DNA of 64,000 nt, taken from Microbacterium forte (GTDB lineage: Bacteria > Actinomycetota > Actinomycetes > Actinomycetales > Microbacteriaceae). Under the pieces are notes generated by a model that ran no database searches, was not told where the DNA came from, and worked only from the letters and a program-made list of their open reading frames with translations. The stretch spans positions 3,534,001 to 3,598,000 of the forward strand of contig NZ_CP116871.1 of assembly GCF_031885415.1 (NCBI RefSeq), given 5' to 3'. Each line of letters opens with the position of its first letter. Positions within the stretch are counted from its first letter, which is position 1. The position numbers and the translations under genes are program-made. Shown piece by piece: positions 33,891-44,789 of this stretch.

Positions 33891-35515
33891 CCGTTCTCGC
33901 CGTCGACGACCTCAGGGTCTCGTACGCCACCAGGGAGGGTCGGCGCGAGGTCGTGCACGGCGTCTCGTTCGAGATCGCCGAGGGGGAGGCGCTCGCGCTG
34001 GTGGGCGAGTCGGGGTCGGGCAAGTCCACCACCGCGCATGCCCTGCTCGGCCTGCTGCCGGCCGGCGGCAGGGTCGAGGGTGGTGCGGTGCGCCTCGGTG
34101 ATCTCGACATCTCGGGCTGGTCGGATCGCGCGCTGCGCGGCATCCGCGGTCCTGAGATCGGTCTCGTCCCGCAGGACCCGGTGACCTCGCTCGATCCCGT
34201 GCGCACGATCGGCGCACAGGTCGAGGAGGTGCTGCGGCTGCACGGCCACCGCGACCGTCGCTCGCGCCGGGCGCGGGCGATCGAGCTGCTCGAGCGGGTC
34301 GGCATCGACGACCCTGATCTGCGCGTGCGCCAGTACCCGCACGAGCTCTCCGGGGGCATGCGCCAGCGCGTGCTCATCGCATCCGCGATCGCCCTGCGCC
34401 CCCGCCTGCTGATCGCCGACGAGCCGACCAGCGCACTGGATGCCACCGTGCAGCGCAAGGTGCTCGATCTGCTCGACGAGCTGCGCCGCGAGGAGGGCAC
34501 GAGCATCCTGCTCGTCACCCACGATCTCGGAGTCGCCGCCGACCGCGCGCAGCGACTGGTGGTGCTCAAGGACGGGCGCATCGTCGAGCAGGGCGCGAGC
34601 GCGCAGGTGCTCGCAGCACCCTCAGACGGGTACACGAAGCAGCTGCTCGCCGACGCTCCGGCATTCACCACCGGTTTCCGTCGGCCGGAGGCACCGCCAT
34701 TCTTGAGGGATGCTGCGGCGGTGGCCGCGGAGAACCCGTTCGCGATCACCGCCACAGGGCTCGTCAAGGAGTTCAGGGTCGCCGGGCGCGAGCGCTTCCG
34801 CGCGGTCGACGACGTATCGTTCCGCGTCCGCCGCGGCACCACGCATGCGCTGGTGGGGGAGTCCGGATCGGGCAAGACCACCACCGCTCGTCTGATCACG
34901 CGGTTCCACCAGCCGGATGCCGGTGGGATCGAGATCGACGGCGAAGACGTGACCGGGCTGTCGGGTCAGAGGCTGCGGGCGCTGCGTCGCCGCATCCAGC
35001 TCGTCTATCAGAACCCGTTCGCGTCGTTGGACCCGCGGCAGCAGATCGTCGACATCGTCGCCGAGCCGCTGCAGAACTTCGGCGGGGGCTCGCGCGCCGA
35101 ACGCAGGGAGCGCTCGCTGGCGCTGCTCGACAGGGTGTCGCTGCCGAGCGACGTCGCCCGACGCACGCCGGGCGAGCTCTCGGGCGGTCAGCGGCAGCGG
35201 GTGGCGATCGCGAGGGCGCTCGCCATCGACCCAGAGATCGTCGTGCTCGACGAGGCGGTCTCGGCCCTCGACGTGACGGTCCAGGCGCGCATCCTCGAAC
35301 TGCTCACCTCGCTGCAGTCGGAACTCGGCCTGACCTACCTGTTCATCTCGCACGATCTCGCCGTCGTGCGCCGGATCAGCCACACGGTCTCGGTCATGCG
35401 CCGCGGGCACATCGTCGAGGAGGGCAACACCGAGGACCTCTTCCACGACCCTCAGCACGAGTACACCAGGGAACTGCTCGCAGCCGTCCCCGGACGAACG
35501 GAGCAGCCCGCATGA
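33887..35515 (+). CDS. Fused DppD-DppF ABC ATPase
   Basis: This 542-residue protein has two full peptide-type ABC domains. The first has GESGSGKST, QYPHELSGGMRQRVLIASA and LLIADEPTSALD. The second has GESGSGKTT, YQNPFASLDPRQQI, GELSGGQRQRVAIARAL and IVVLDEAVSALDVT, where Ala replaces the usual Pro after DE. It hydrolyses ATP to drive import. GGAAGGAG precedes the ATG at 33887, which overlaps the permease stop. The next gene overlaps its own stop, giving an unbroken coupled operon. Confidence 0.94.
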   Translation: MTVLAVDDLRVSYATREGRREVVHGVSFEIAEGEALALVGESGSGKSTTAHALLGLLPAGGRVEGGAVRLGDLDISGWSDRALRGIRGPEIGLVPQDPVTSLDPVRTIGAQVEEVLRLHGHRDRRSRRARAIELLERVGIDDPDLRVRQYPHELSGGMRQRVLIASAIALRPRLLIADEPTSALDATVQRKVLDLLDELRREEGTSILLVTHDLGVAADRAQRLVVLKDGRIVEQGASAQVLAAPSDGYTKQLLADAPAFTTGFRRPEAPPFLRDAAAVAAENPFAITATGLVKEFRVAGRERFRAVDDVSFRVRRGTTHALVGESGSGKTTTARLITRFHQPDAGGIEIDGEDVTGLSGQRLRALRRRIQLVYQNPFASLDPRQQIVDIVAEPLQNFGGGSRAERRERSLALLDRVSLPSDVARRTPGELSGGQRQRVAIARALAIDPEIVVLDEAVSALDVTVQARILELLTSLQSELGLTYLFISHDLAVVRRISHTVSVMRRGHIVEEGNTEDLFHDPQHEYTRELLAAVPGRTEQPA

Positions 35516-36531
35516 CCGGACCCACGATCGCCTTCTTCACACGTCTGCTCGATGACGCGTCTCCTACCGAGCGATACGCGCTCGCCACCGAGCAGATCCA
35601 GCACGCCGAGCGTCACGGCGTCGGACGTGCCTGGGTGGCGCAGCATCACTTCCGTGCGGCGGAGGGCGGGCTCCCTTCACCGCTCGTGTTCCTGGCGAAC
35701 GTCGCCGCGCAGACGTCGCGCATCCGCCTGGGCACCGGCGTCGTCACGCTTCCGCTCGAAGATGCGGTGCGCGTCGCCGAGGATGCCGTCGTCGCCGATC
35801 TGCTCTCGGGCGGACGCATCGATCTGGGGCTGGGAAGCGGAGGGACGCCGGCGTCGTTCATCCCGTTCGGCGAGGACGTGCGCGACAAGGCGCCGACCTA
35901 CGACCGCAAGCTCCGACTTCTCCTCGACGCGCTCTCGGGGCGCGACATCGGCGCGGACAACACTCTCTATCCGGATGCCGGCAGCCTCGCCGACCGCATC
36001 TGGCAGGCCACGTTCTCGTCGCCAGGCGGTCACCGCGCCGGCATCCACGGACACGGCCTGCTGCTGTCGCGCACCCAGCCGCGGTCGACGGACGCGCTGC
36101 ACGCCCCGCTCTCGGCGCTGCAGGATCCGATCATCGACGCGTATCTCGAGGCTCTGCCCGACGGCACCGCTCCGCGCATCACCGCCTCGCGCACTGTGTT
36201 CGTGGCGGACGACCGCGCTGAGGCTCTGCGCTTCGCGGAGGTCGGCCTGCGGCGTGCCGCCGAGGGCTTCCGTCGTCAGGGGCAAACGATCCCCGGCGAC
36301 GACCTCGACGAGCTGATCGTCGCGCTCGACACCCACCTCGGCACCCCCGAGCAGGTCGCCGAGTCGCTCGCCTCCGACTCGACCCTGGCGAGAGCCACCG
36401 AGGTGGTATTCCAGGTCCACTCGGTCGATGCGCCGCACGAGCACGTGCTGCGCTCGATCGAGCTGTTCGCAGAGCAGGTGTCCCCTGCTCTCGGCTACAC
36501 CCGCACCGACACCATCAAGGAGAAGGCATGA
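35512..36531 (+). CDS. Luciferase-like FMN-dependent monooxygenase (KPN_01858 family-like)
   Basis: This 339-residue luciferase-like TIM barrel begins GPTIAFFTRLLDDASPTERYALATEQIQHAE, with WVAQHHFRAAEGGLPSPLVFLANVAAQTSRIRLGTGVVTLPLEDAVRVAEDA and the flavin region GLGSGGTPASFIPFGEDV. It resembles the putative FMN-dependent monooxygenases named for KPN_01858 (TIGR04027). An FMN reductase partner is not in this operon; the MsuE-like gene at 44790 or the flavodoxin-fold gene at 8698 could serve. The start overlaps the ATPase stop (ATGA). Confidence 0.88.
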   Translation: MTGPTIAFFTRLLDDASPTERYALATEQIQHAERHGVGRAWVAQHHFRAAEGGLPSPLVFLANVAAQTSRIRLGTGVVTLPLEDAVRVAEDAVVADLLSGGRIDLGLGSGGTPASFIPFGEDVRDKAPTYDRKLRLLLDALSGRDIGADNTLYPDAGSLADRIWQATFSSPGGHRAGIHGHGLLLSRTQPRSTDALHAPLSALQDPIIDAYLEALPDGTAPRITASRTVFVADDRAEALRFAEVGLRRAAEGFRRQGQTIPGDDLDELIVALDTHLGTPEQVAESLASDSTLARATEVVFQVHSVDAPHEHVLRSIELFAEQVSPALGYTRTDTIKEKA

Positions 36532-37118
36532 CCACTGACATCGTCGATCAGATCGCGGGGGTGACGCCCGAGCTCGATGCGCTGCGGCGCCGTCGCCCCG
36601 TCACCAGGGAGCAGCTGCAGGCGAGCTTCGATGCGCTCTTCGCGCCGGTTTCGACGACGGAGGTGTCGCAGGCCGAGCGCGAGCTGATCGCCGCGTTCGC
36701 CACGCGCCTCGCTGGAGACGACGACGCCACAGCGACGTTCTACGCAGACCGGGCGCTGACGGCGGACCCGCAGCGCGTGGCGGTCGTGATCGCCGAGGCG
36801 ACGGATGCCGCGGTCGCCGGGCCGTTCGGCTCCTACACCGAGGCGGGGCTGCAGGCCGAGAACACCGACGGTGAGCGCTACGCCCCGACGGCCGAGGTCG
36901 CAGAAGTGCTCGGCGACCGTCTCGCCGCGGCCCTCGCGCACACGCACCTGCTCGTGTTCCGTCCGCGGGAGTCGTCGGCGGACGACATCCAGCGGCTGGT
37001 GGATGCGGGGTGGTCGGCCGACGGCATCGTGACGCTGTCGCAGCTGGTGTCGTTCCTCGCTTTCCAGCAGCGCGTGGTCACAGGACTGACCGCACTTCAG
37101 AAGGGAATCGCCGCATGA
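36528..37118 (+). CDS. CMD domain protein (Avi_7170 family-like)
   Basis: This 196-residue, mostly helical protein begins DIVDQIAGVTPELDALRRRRPVTREQLQASFDALFAP, then QAERELIAAFATRLAG, and ends LVDAGWSADGIVTLSQLVSFLAFQQRVVTGL, which is the carboxymuconolactone-decarboxylase-like core helix pattern. It lacks the CxxC-H redox motif of AhpD, unlike its downstream partner. The pairing with a monooxygenase and an alkylhydroperoxidase protein matches the TIGR04029 (Avi_7170) context. Its exact function is unknown. Starts and stops overlap on both sides. Confidence 0.82.
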   Translation: MTTDIVDQIAGVTPELDALRRRRPVTREQLQASFDALFAPVSTTEVSQAERELIAAFATRLAGDDDATATFYADRALTADPQRVAVVIAEATDAAVAGPFGSYTEAGLQAENTDGERYAPTAEVAEVLGDRLAAALAHTHLLVFRPRESSADDIQRLVDAGWSADGIVTLSQLVSFLAFQQRVVTGLTALQKGIAA

Positions 37119-37711
37119 CCGCTCTGCTGCATGACATCGCACCGCACCCCGAGGCGTTCACACGGGCCGAGGTCGGCTGGACTCCTCACCTCCCGCCACT
37201 CGCCGAGGAGGAGCTGACCGAGCGCCACTACGACGGACTCGTCGACGCCTCGCGCGCGAAGAACGACTACTTCCGTCTGCTCGCGCGCGACCCCGAGGTG
37301 CTCAAGGCGCGCACGCTCGTCGACAAGGACATCTTCTACAACGCCGCTGAAGGGCTGCCTCGCGCCGAGCGCGAGCTCTCGGCGACGGCCGCATCCCGAC
37401 GCAACGGCTGCGTGTTCTGCGCCTCGGTGCACTCGCGCTTCGCGGCGCACCACAGCAAGCGCGTCGACGACGTCGATCGCCTGCTCGACGAGGGCGTGGA
37501 TGCCGACCTCGGCGAGCGGTGGAACGCCGTGGTGGCGGCGTCCGTCGCGCTGACCGACACCCCGAATGCGTTCGGCGCCGACGAGATCGCCCGTCTGCGC
37601 GCGGCGGGCCTCGACGATCTCGAGATCGCCGACGTCATCCACGGGGCAGCGTTCTTCAACTGGGCGAACCGACTGATGCTCTCGCTCGGCCGTCCGGTCG
37701 CTGCCGTCTGA
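37115..37711 (+). CDS. Alkylhydroperoxidase-domain protein (Avi_7169 family-like)
   Basis: This 198-residue protein has a peroxidase-like motif NGCVFCASVHSRFAAHH (CxxC plus nearby histidines, residues about 97-113), as in AhpD/CMD redox proteins. LDDLEIADVIHGAAFFNWANRLMLSLG is the C-terminal AhpD helix pattern. It resembles TIGR04030 proteins (Avi_7169). It may detoxify peroxides from the flavin enzyme or catalyse part of the substrate breakdown. It is the last intact gene of the operon; the ATG overlaps the CMD stop. Confidence 0.86.
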   Translation: MTALLHDIAPHPEAFTRAEVGWTPHLPPLAEEELTERHYDGLVDASRAKNDYFRLLARDPEVLKARTLVDKDIFYNAAEGLPRAERELSATAASRRNGCVFCASVHSRFAAHHSKRVDDVDRLLDEGVDADLGERWNAVVAASVALTDTPNAFGADEIARLRAAGLDDLEIADVIHGAAFFNWANRLMLSLGRPVAAV

Positions 37712-37818
37712 ACCAGGCGAAAACTCAGAAACAGATCGCCGAAGCGACGCGCCGACTGATCACCGCGAACTCGATCTCGCTGGCCACAGCATCCACTGCG
37801 GCCGGCGCCTGGTCCTGA
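37712..37818 (+). pseudogene. Possible relic of a split-barrel flavin protein (N-terminal fragment)
   Basis: After the alkylhydroperoxidase stop, one frame reads QAKTQKQIAEATRRLITANS, then ISLATASTAAGAW, ending in a stop at 37818. It has no start codon. The text resembles the N-terminal helix and first strand of pyridoxamine-phosphate-oxidase-like flavin proteins (LITANSIASLAT followed by a Gly and an aromatic residue). An 8-bp inverted repeat (ACCAGGCG at 37712-37719 and CGCCTGGT at 37806-37813) brackets it, so chance or a hairpin is also possible. Confidence 0.25.
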
Positions 37819-37822
37819 GGCT

Positions 37823-38767
37823 CTAAGGAATCAACACGATCTTGCCCGAGGCGGCGCCGGACTCCATGAGCTCATGGGCCTGCGCCGCCTCGGCGAGCGG
37901 CAGCTCGGGTCCGAGCTCGATGACGAAGTCGCCGGCCGCCAGCAGCTCGACGGTCGCGCCCAGCGCCTCGGCCCGCCACGCGAGCTCCTGCTCGGAGAGC
38001 GGGGTGGGGGAGCCGCCGGAGAAGGCGCGGATGCCGAACGACGCGGCATCCGGGCCGCGCACGATCGTCGCGATGCGGTCGCGGTCTGCGACGAGCTCGA
38101 GCGAGACGTCGATCGCCTCGTCGGTGCCTGCGCAGTCGAGGACGACGGTCACGCCGTCCGGAGCGGCCTCGCGCACTCGTTCGAGCAGCCCGTCCCCGTA
38201 GGCGACGGGTGTGGCGCCGAGTTCGCGCAGCTGATCGTGTCGAGCAGGGCTGGCGGTGGCGATCACGGTGGCGCCCCAGGCGACGGCGAACTGCACGGCC
38301 GCCTGGCCGACCGAGCCGGAGCCGCCGTGCACGAGCAGCACGTCGCCGTCCTGCACTCCCAGCGACTTCAGGGCCTGGTAGGCGGTGCCCGCCGGGATGC
38401 CGATTCCCGCGCCCTCGGCAGACGTGACCGAATCCGGCAGGAGCGCGAGGTGCTCAGCCGGCACCGCGAGCAGGCTCGCATAGGTCCCACGTGTGTCGCG
38501 GATGGCCACGCGGTCGCCCACGGCGAAGCCGTCGACGTCGTCGCCGAGTGACTCGATGACCCCGGCGCCGTCGAAGCCGACGGCGCGCGGCTCGGTGATC
38601 GGCGGCGATGGCCGCTTCGCGCTGCGCAGCTTGGCGTCGATCGGGTTGGCCCCTGCCGCTTCGATGCGCACCACGGCCTCGCCGTCGAGCGCGATCGGAT
38701 CGGGGATCTCGATCAGGTGCAGCACATCAGGGGAACCGAACTCTGTGTAGACGATCGCGCGAGCCAT
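37823..38767 (-). CDS. Zinc-independent quinone oxidoreductase / MDR-family NADPH dehydrogenase
   Basis: This 314-residue medium-chain dehydrogenase/reductase has a GroES-like N-terminal domain (ARAIVYTEFGSPDVLHLIEIP) and a Rossmann domain with the quinone-reductase motif VLLVHGGSGSVGQAAVQFAVAWGATVIATAS. It lacks the structural zinc cysteines. It should reduce quinones or enones with NADPH. The ATG at 38767 is preceded by TAGCCT on the minus strand (38774-38779), 6 bases away. That -10 overlaps the hrpA stop codon. Confidence 0.92.
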   Translation of the reverse strand: MARAIVYTEFGSPDVLHLIEIPDPIALDGEAVVRIEAAGANPIDAKLRSAKRPSPPITEPRAVGFDGAGVIESLGDDVDGFAVGDRVAIRDTRGTYASLLAVPAEHLALLPDSVTSAEGAGIGIPAGTAYQALKSLGVQDGDVLLVHGGSGSVGQAAVQFAVAWGATVIATASPARHDQLRELGATPVAYGDGLLERVREAAPDGVTVVLDCAGTDEAIDVSLELVADRDRIATIVRGPDAASFGIRAFSGGSPTPLSEQELAWRAEALGATVELLAAGDFVIELGPELPLAEAAQAHELMESGAASGKIVLIP

Positions 38768-38776
38768 GCCCTCAGG

Positions 38777-41700
38777 CTACCCCCGGGATGCCAGCACCTT
38801 CATGATGCGCTGCGGCGAGACGGGCTGGGCAGTGCCGAGCCGCTGCGCGAACACGCTCACGCGATACTCCTCGAGCAGCCAGCGGGTCTCGACGAGCGCA
38901 GCGGGGGCTCCGGGCTCGAGCGGGATCGTCCCACCGGCATCCTCGAACACCTTCGCCATGCGCTCGAACTCGCTCATGCGGGTGCGGTCCTTGCCCGGTT
39001 CGTTCGCCAGGGTCTTCAGCCGGTCGAGCATCCCGTCGAGGTACCGGGGGAAGTGCGCGAGGCGATCGACGCCCGCGGCAGAGACGAAGCCCGGGTGCAG
39101 GAGGCCGGAGAGCTGCGTGCGGATGTCGTTGAGCGGCCCGAGCAGAGCGAGCGAGTTCTGCGACCTGATGCCGCGCTCGACGTCACGCGCCTTCGTGAGG
39201 ATGCGGGCGACGAGCGAGACGCAGGCGAACAGCTCGTCGACGAGGGAGGCCGAGACGGCGTCGCGCACGCGCTCGAAATCGACCTGGGTGCGCACGATCC
39301 CGCCGGGAGCCTCGCGGTCGATCAGCTTCTGCACCACGGCGGCACGGCAGTCCTCGATGAGGGCCGCCGCGGACTGATACGGCGACGCGGCGAGCGCGAG
39401 CTTCTCCTGGCTGGTGAGGTGCTGCTGCACATACGACGAGGGCGAGGGCACGCCGAGCAGCACCAGTCGCTGCACGCCCGCGCGAGTGGCCGTGATCGCA
39501 GCGTCGGCTGTCGATTCCACGCGCACCGAGACGGTCTTGCCCTGATCGACGATCGCCGGATAGCCGCGGACGACACCGCCGGCGACGCGGGTGTCGAGCA
39601 CCTCGGGGAGCTCGCCGAACGTCCAGGCGGTGAGGCCTTCCTGCTCGATGGAAGCGGCGGCCGCCGCTGCCGGCTGCGGACCCTTAGAGGGCCCCGGTCG
39701 GCGGGGCGGGGCTGCGATCGACCGGGCAACGCTGCTGCGGGCCCGATCGGCGAGCTCCGCCTGCAGGGTGCTGAGGTCGCGGTTCGATCCTGCGACGCGT
39801 CCGCGCTCGTCGACGGCACGGAAGTTCATGCGCAGGTGCGCCGGCACCCGGTCGTCCTCGAAGTCCGCCGCGGACACGAGCTGATTCGCGAGGGGCTGGA
39901 TGAGGCGTGCGAGCGCCTCTTTCAGCGTGCGGTTCGGGAGGCCGCCGTGCGACTCGGGCCCGTCTCCGGCGAGCTCGACCCCGAACTTGTCGGCCCAGTC
40001 GGCCGCGGGCACCACATGGCGGCGGATCGCCTTCGGCAGCGCGCGGAGCAGTCCGGTGACGAGTTCCGCTCGCAGGCCGGGTACCTGCCAGTCGAACCCG
40101 CGATCCTCGATCTGCGCGAGAAGGGGGAGCGGGATCACGACGCTGACGCCGTCGTCCGCGGCTCCCGGTTCGAAGCGGTAGGCGAGTCCGAGCACCTGAT
40201 CGCCCTGGGTCCATCGGGTGGGGAACTCGCTCTGATCCGCTCTGCTCTCGTCGTCGAGCAGGTCCGCCTCGCGCATCACGAGCAGCTTCGGTGTGGCGGC
40301 CAGGGTCTCGCGCCACCACTTCTCGAACGAGCGCACGTCGAAGACGTCGGCCGGGATGCGCTCGTCGTAGAAGCGGAAGACCGCCTCGTCGCCGGCGAGG
40401 ATGTCGCGGCGGCGTTCGCGCTCCTCGAGCTTCTCGAGGCGCTTGCGCAGCTCGGCGTTGCTGCGCCAGAACGCGCTGACCCGCTTGTCGATGCGGGTCG
40501 GGTCCCACTCGCCCTCGACGAGCGCATGCCGCACGAACATCTCGCGCGAGGCTGCGCGGTCGATGCGGGCGAACTGCACGCGACGGCGGGGGATGATCTC
40601 GACCCCGAACAGCGTCACCTTCTCGTAGGCGACAGCGGCCCCCGCATCCTTCGACCAGTGCGGCTCGGTGATCTGGCGCTTCGCGAGGTCGCCCGCGAGC
40701 GCCTCGGCCCAGGCGGGATCGATCGCGGCGACCGTGCGGGCGTAGGTGCGTGAGGTCTCGACGATCTCGGCGGCCATGACCGCCTGCGGGGCCTTCTTGC
40801 GCAGCGCGGAGCCGGGGAAGATCCAGAAGCGGATGCCGCGGGCGCCGCGGTACTCCGCCATCCTCTTCTTCTTGGGATCGATGCCCTTGCCGGTGTTGCG
40901 CTCGTCGAGGATGCCGATCTGCGACAGCAGACCCGCGAGCAGGGCGCGGTGGATCGCCTCCGGATCCGCGCTGCCCGAGCGCCCTGAGTCCTTGTCCTTC
41001 ACCAGCGACCGCAACTGGCGATGCACGTCGAACCACTCGCGCACGCGGACGTAGTTGAGGTGCTCCGACCGGCAGAGTCGACGGAAGGCGCTCGAGCCGA
41101 GTTCGCGCTGCTGCTCTCTGAGGTGGTTCCAGAGGTTCAGGATCGAGAGGAAGTCGCTCGTCGGGTCGGCGAATCGCGCGTGCATCCGGTCGGCCTCGTC
41201 GCGCACGCTCTGGGGAGCCTCCTGCGACGGACGCTCGCGCACGTCCTGGATCGACATGCCGGCGACGATCGCGAGAACGTCGCGCGTGACATCCGCCCCG
41301 CCGGGCCGGCCGGCCTCGATGAGCATGCGGGCGAAGCGGGGGTCGATCGGGATGCGCGAGATGTCCCGGCCGATGCGGGTGAGGCGAGGGGTGTCGCCGC
41401 TCCCGGTCACGGCGCCGAGTTCGGTGAGCAGATCGACGGCGGCCTTCACGCCGCGGGAGTCCGGCGGAGTGAGGAACGGGAATGCCGTGATGTCGCCGAA
41501 CCCGAGCGACAGCATCTGCAGGATGACCGAGGCGAGCGACGTGCGCAGGATCTCGGGCTCCGTGAACTCCGCCCGACTCTCGAAGTCCTCTTCGCTGTAC
41601 AGGCGGATCGCGATGCCGTCGCTCGTGCGCCCGGCACGGCCGGAGCGCTGGTTCGCGGATGCCTGCGAGATCGCCTCGATCGGCAGCCGCTGGACCTTCG

Positions 41701-42667
41701 ACCGGTTGCTGTAGCGCGAGATGCGCGCGGTGCCGGTGTCGATCACATCGCGGATGCCGGGAACCGTGAGGCTGGTCTCGGCGACGTTCGTGGCGAGCAC
41801 GACGCGGCGCCGCACCCCGGCGACGCGGCTCTTCTCGAACACCCGGTGCTGCTCGGCGGCCGACAACCGGCCGTACAGCGGCAGCACCTCGGTGGGGGAG
41901 CGATCCTTCGAATAGGCGCCGCGCACGGCATCCGCCGCGTCCCTGATCTCGGCCTCGCCTGGCAGGAAAACGAGCACGTCGCCCGGTTCCTCGCGGTCGA
42001 GCTCGCGCAGCGCGGCGACGATCGCGGTGACCTCGTCGGCCTCCTCGGCGTTCTCCGTCTCGTCCGTCTGGGCCCGATAGCGGATCTCGACGGGGAAGGT
42101 GCGTCCCGACACCTCGATGACCGGCGCAGGCACGCCGTCGGGCGAGGCGAAGTGCCGGGCGAAGCTCTCGGGGTCGATCGTCGCCGAGGTGATGATCACC
42201 TTGAGATCGGGGCGCTCGGGGAGGATTCGCACGAGGTAGCCGAGCAGGAAGTCGACGTTGAGCGAGCGCTCGTGAGCCTCGTCGATGATGATCGTGTCGT
42301 AGCGACGCAGCAGCCTGTCGCGGTGGATCTCGTTGAGCAGGATGCCGTCGGTCATCAGCGCGATGCGCGTCTCGTCCGACACCTTGTCGGTGAAGCGCAC
42401 CTTGTAACCGACGAGGGTGCCGAGCTCGACCTGCAGCTCCTCTGCGACGCGTTCGGCGATCGTGCGGGCGGCCAGTCGACGGGGCTGCGTGTGCGCGATG
42501 CGCTCGCGCCCGAGGTCGAGGCAGATCTTCGGAAGCTGAGTCGTCTTGCCCGACCCGGTGGCTCCGGCGACGATGACCACCTGGTTGTCGCGGATGGCGT
42601 CGGCGATCTCGTCCCGCGCAGCGCTGACGGGCAGCTCGGGAGGATAGAAGATCACGGGGGAAGGCAT
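38777..42667 (-). CDS. hrpA: ATP-dependent RNA helicase HrpA
   Basis: This 1296-residue protein is the normal size of HrpA. Walker A is GATGSGKT (residues 35-42). IIIDEAHERSL is the DEAH box, IITSATID is motif III, and NVAETSLTVPGIRDVIDTG and QRSGRAGRTSDG give motifs V and VI. A helicase-associated domain and a long DUF3418 C-terminal part follow. It remodels RNA; in E. coli HrpA rescues stalled ribosomes. The ATG at 42667 has GGGAG upstream and TACGAT on the minus strand at 42677-42682. The frame stays open upstream without support. Confidence 0.96.
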   Translation of the reverse strand: MPSPVIFYPPELPVSAARDEIADAIRDNQVVIVAGATGSGKTTQLPKICLDLGRERIAHTQPRRLAARTIAERVAEELQVELGTLVGYKVRFTDKVSDETRIALMTDGILLNEIHRDRLLRRYDTIIIDEAHERSLNVDFLLGYLVRILPERPDLKVIITSATIDPESFARHFASPDGVPAPVIEVSGRTFPVEIRYRAQTDETENAEEADEVTAIVAALRELDREEPGDVLVFLPGEAEIRDAADAVRGAYSKDRSPTEVLPLYGRLSAAEQHRVFEKSRVAGVRRRVVLATNVAETSLTVPGIRDVIDTGTARISRYSNRSKVQRLPIEAISQASANQRSGRAGRTSDGIAIRLYSEEDFESRAEFTEPEILRTSLASVILQMLSLGFGDITAFPFLTPPDSRGVKAAVDLLTELGAVTGSGDTPRLTRIGRDISRIPIDPRFARMLIEAGRPGGADVTRDVLAIVAGMSIQDVRERPSQEAPQSVRDEADRMHARFADPTSDFLSILNLWNHLREQQRELGSSAFRRLCRSEHLNYVRVREWFDVHRQLRSLVKDKDSGRSGSADPEAIHRALLAGLLSQIGILDERNTGKGIDPKKKRMAEYRGARGIRFWIFPGSALRKKAPQAVMAAEIVETSRTYARTVAAIDPAWAEALAGDLAKRQITEPHWSKDAGAAVAYEKVTLFGVEIIPRRRVQFARIDRAASREMFVRHALVEGEWDPTRIDKRVSAFWRSNAELRKRLEKLEERERRRDILAGDEAVFRFYDERIPADVFDVRSFEKWWRETLAATPKLLVMREADLLDDESRADQSEFPTRWTQGDQVLGLAYRFEPGAADDGVSVVIPLPLLAQIEDRGFDWQVPGLRAELVTGLLRALPKAIRRHVVPAADWADKFGVELAGDGPESHGGLPNRTLKEALARLIQPLANQLVSAADFEDDRVPAHLRMNFRAVDERGRVAGSNRDLSTLQAELADRARSSVARSIAAPPRRPGPSKGPQPAAAAAASIEQEGLTAWTFGELPEVLDTRVAGGVVRGYPAIVDQGKTVSVRVESTADAAITATRAGVQRLVLLGVPSPSSYVQQHLTSQEKLALAASPYQSAAALIEDCRAAVVQKLIDREAPGGIVRTQVDFERVRDAVSASLVDELFACVSLVARILTKARDVERGIRSQNSLALLGPLNDIRTQLSGLLHPGFVSAAGVDRLAHFPRYLDGMLDRLKTLANEPGKDRTRMSEFERMAKVFEDAGGTIPLEPGAPAALVETRWLLEEYRVSVFAQRLGTAQPVSPQRIMKVLASRG

Positions 42668-42676
42668 AGAACTCCC

Positions 42677-42686
42677 ATCGTACGAT
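42677..42686. promoter_or_regulatory. Palindromic divergent -10 shared by hrpA and the DUF418-like gene
   Basis: ATCGTACGAT is a perfect 10-bp palindrome. Read on the minus strand it gives TACGAT 9 bases before the hrpA ATG, and read on the plus strand TACGAT (42681-42686) 6 bases before the GTG at 42693. The two -10 elements therefore overlap by two bases and cannot be occupied together. Confidence 0.6.
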
Positions 42687-42692
42687 TCATCC

Positions 42693-44713
<2,021 letters not shown>

Positions 44714-44733
44714 GGCGTCCCGTTTCGACAGAT

Positions 44734-44768
44734 GACGCCCCGTGTCGCTTCGCGCGACACGGGGCGTC
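44734..44768 (+). terminator. Terminator of the aldo/keto reductase gene
   Basis: A perfect 15-bp stem (44734-44748 with 44754-44768, arm GACGCCCCGTGTCGC) encloses a 5-nt loop, 20 bases after the stop codon and just ahead of the next -10 at 44777. Confidence 0.8.
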
Positions 44769-44789
44769 GTCGTGAGTAGCGTCAACGGC

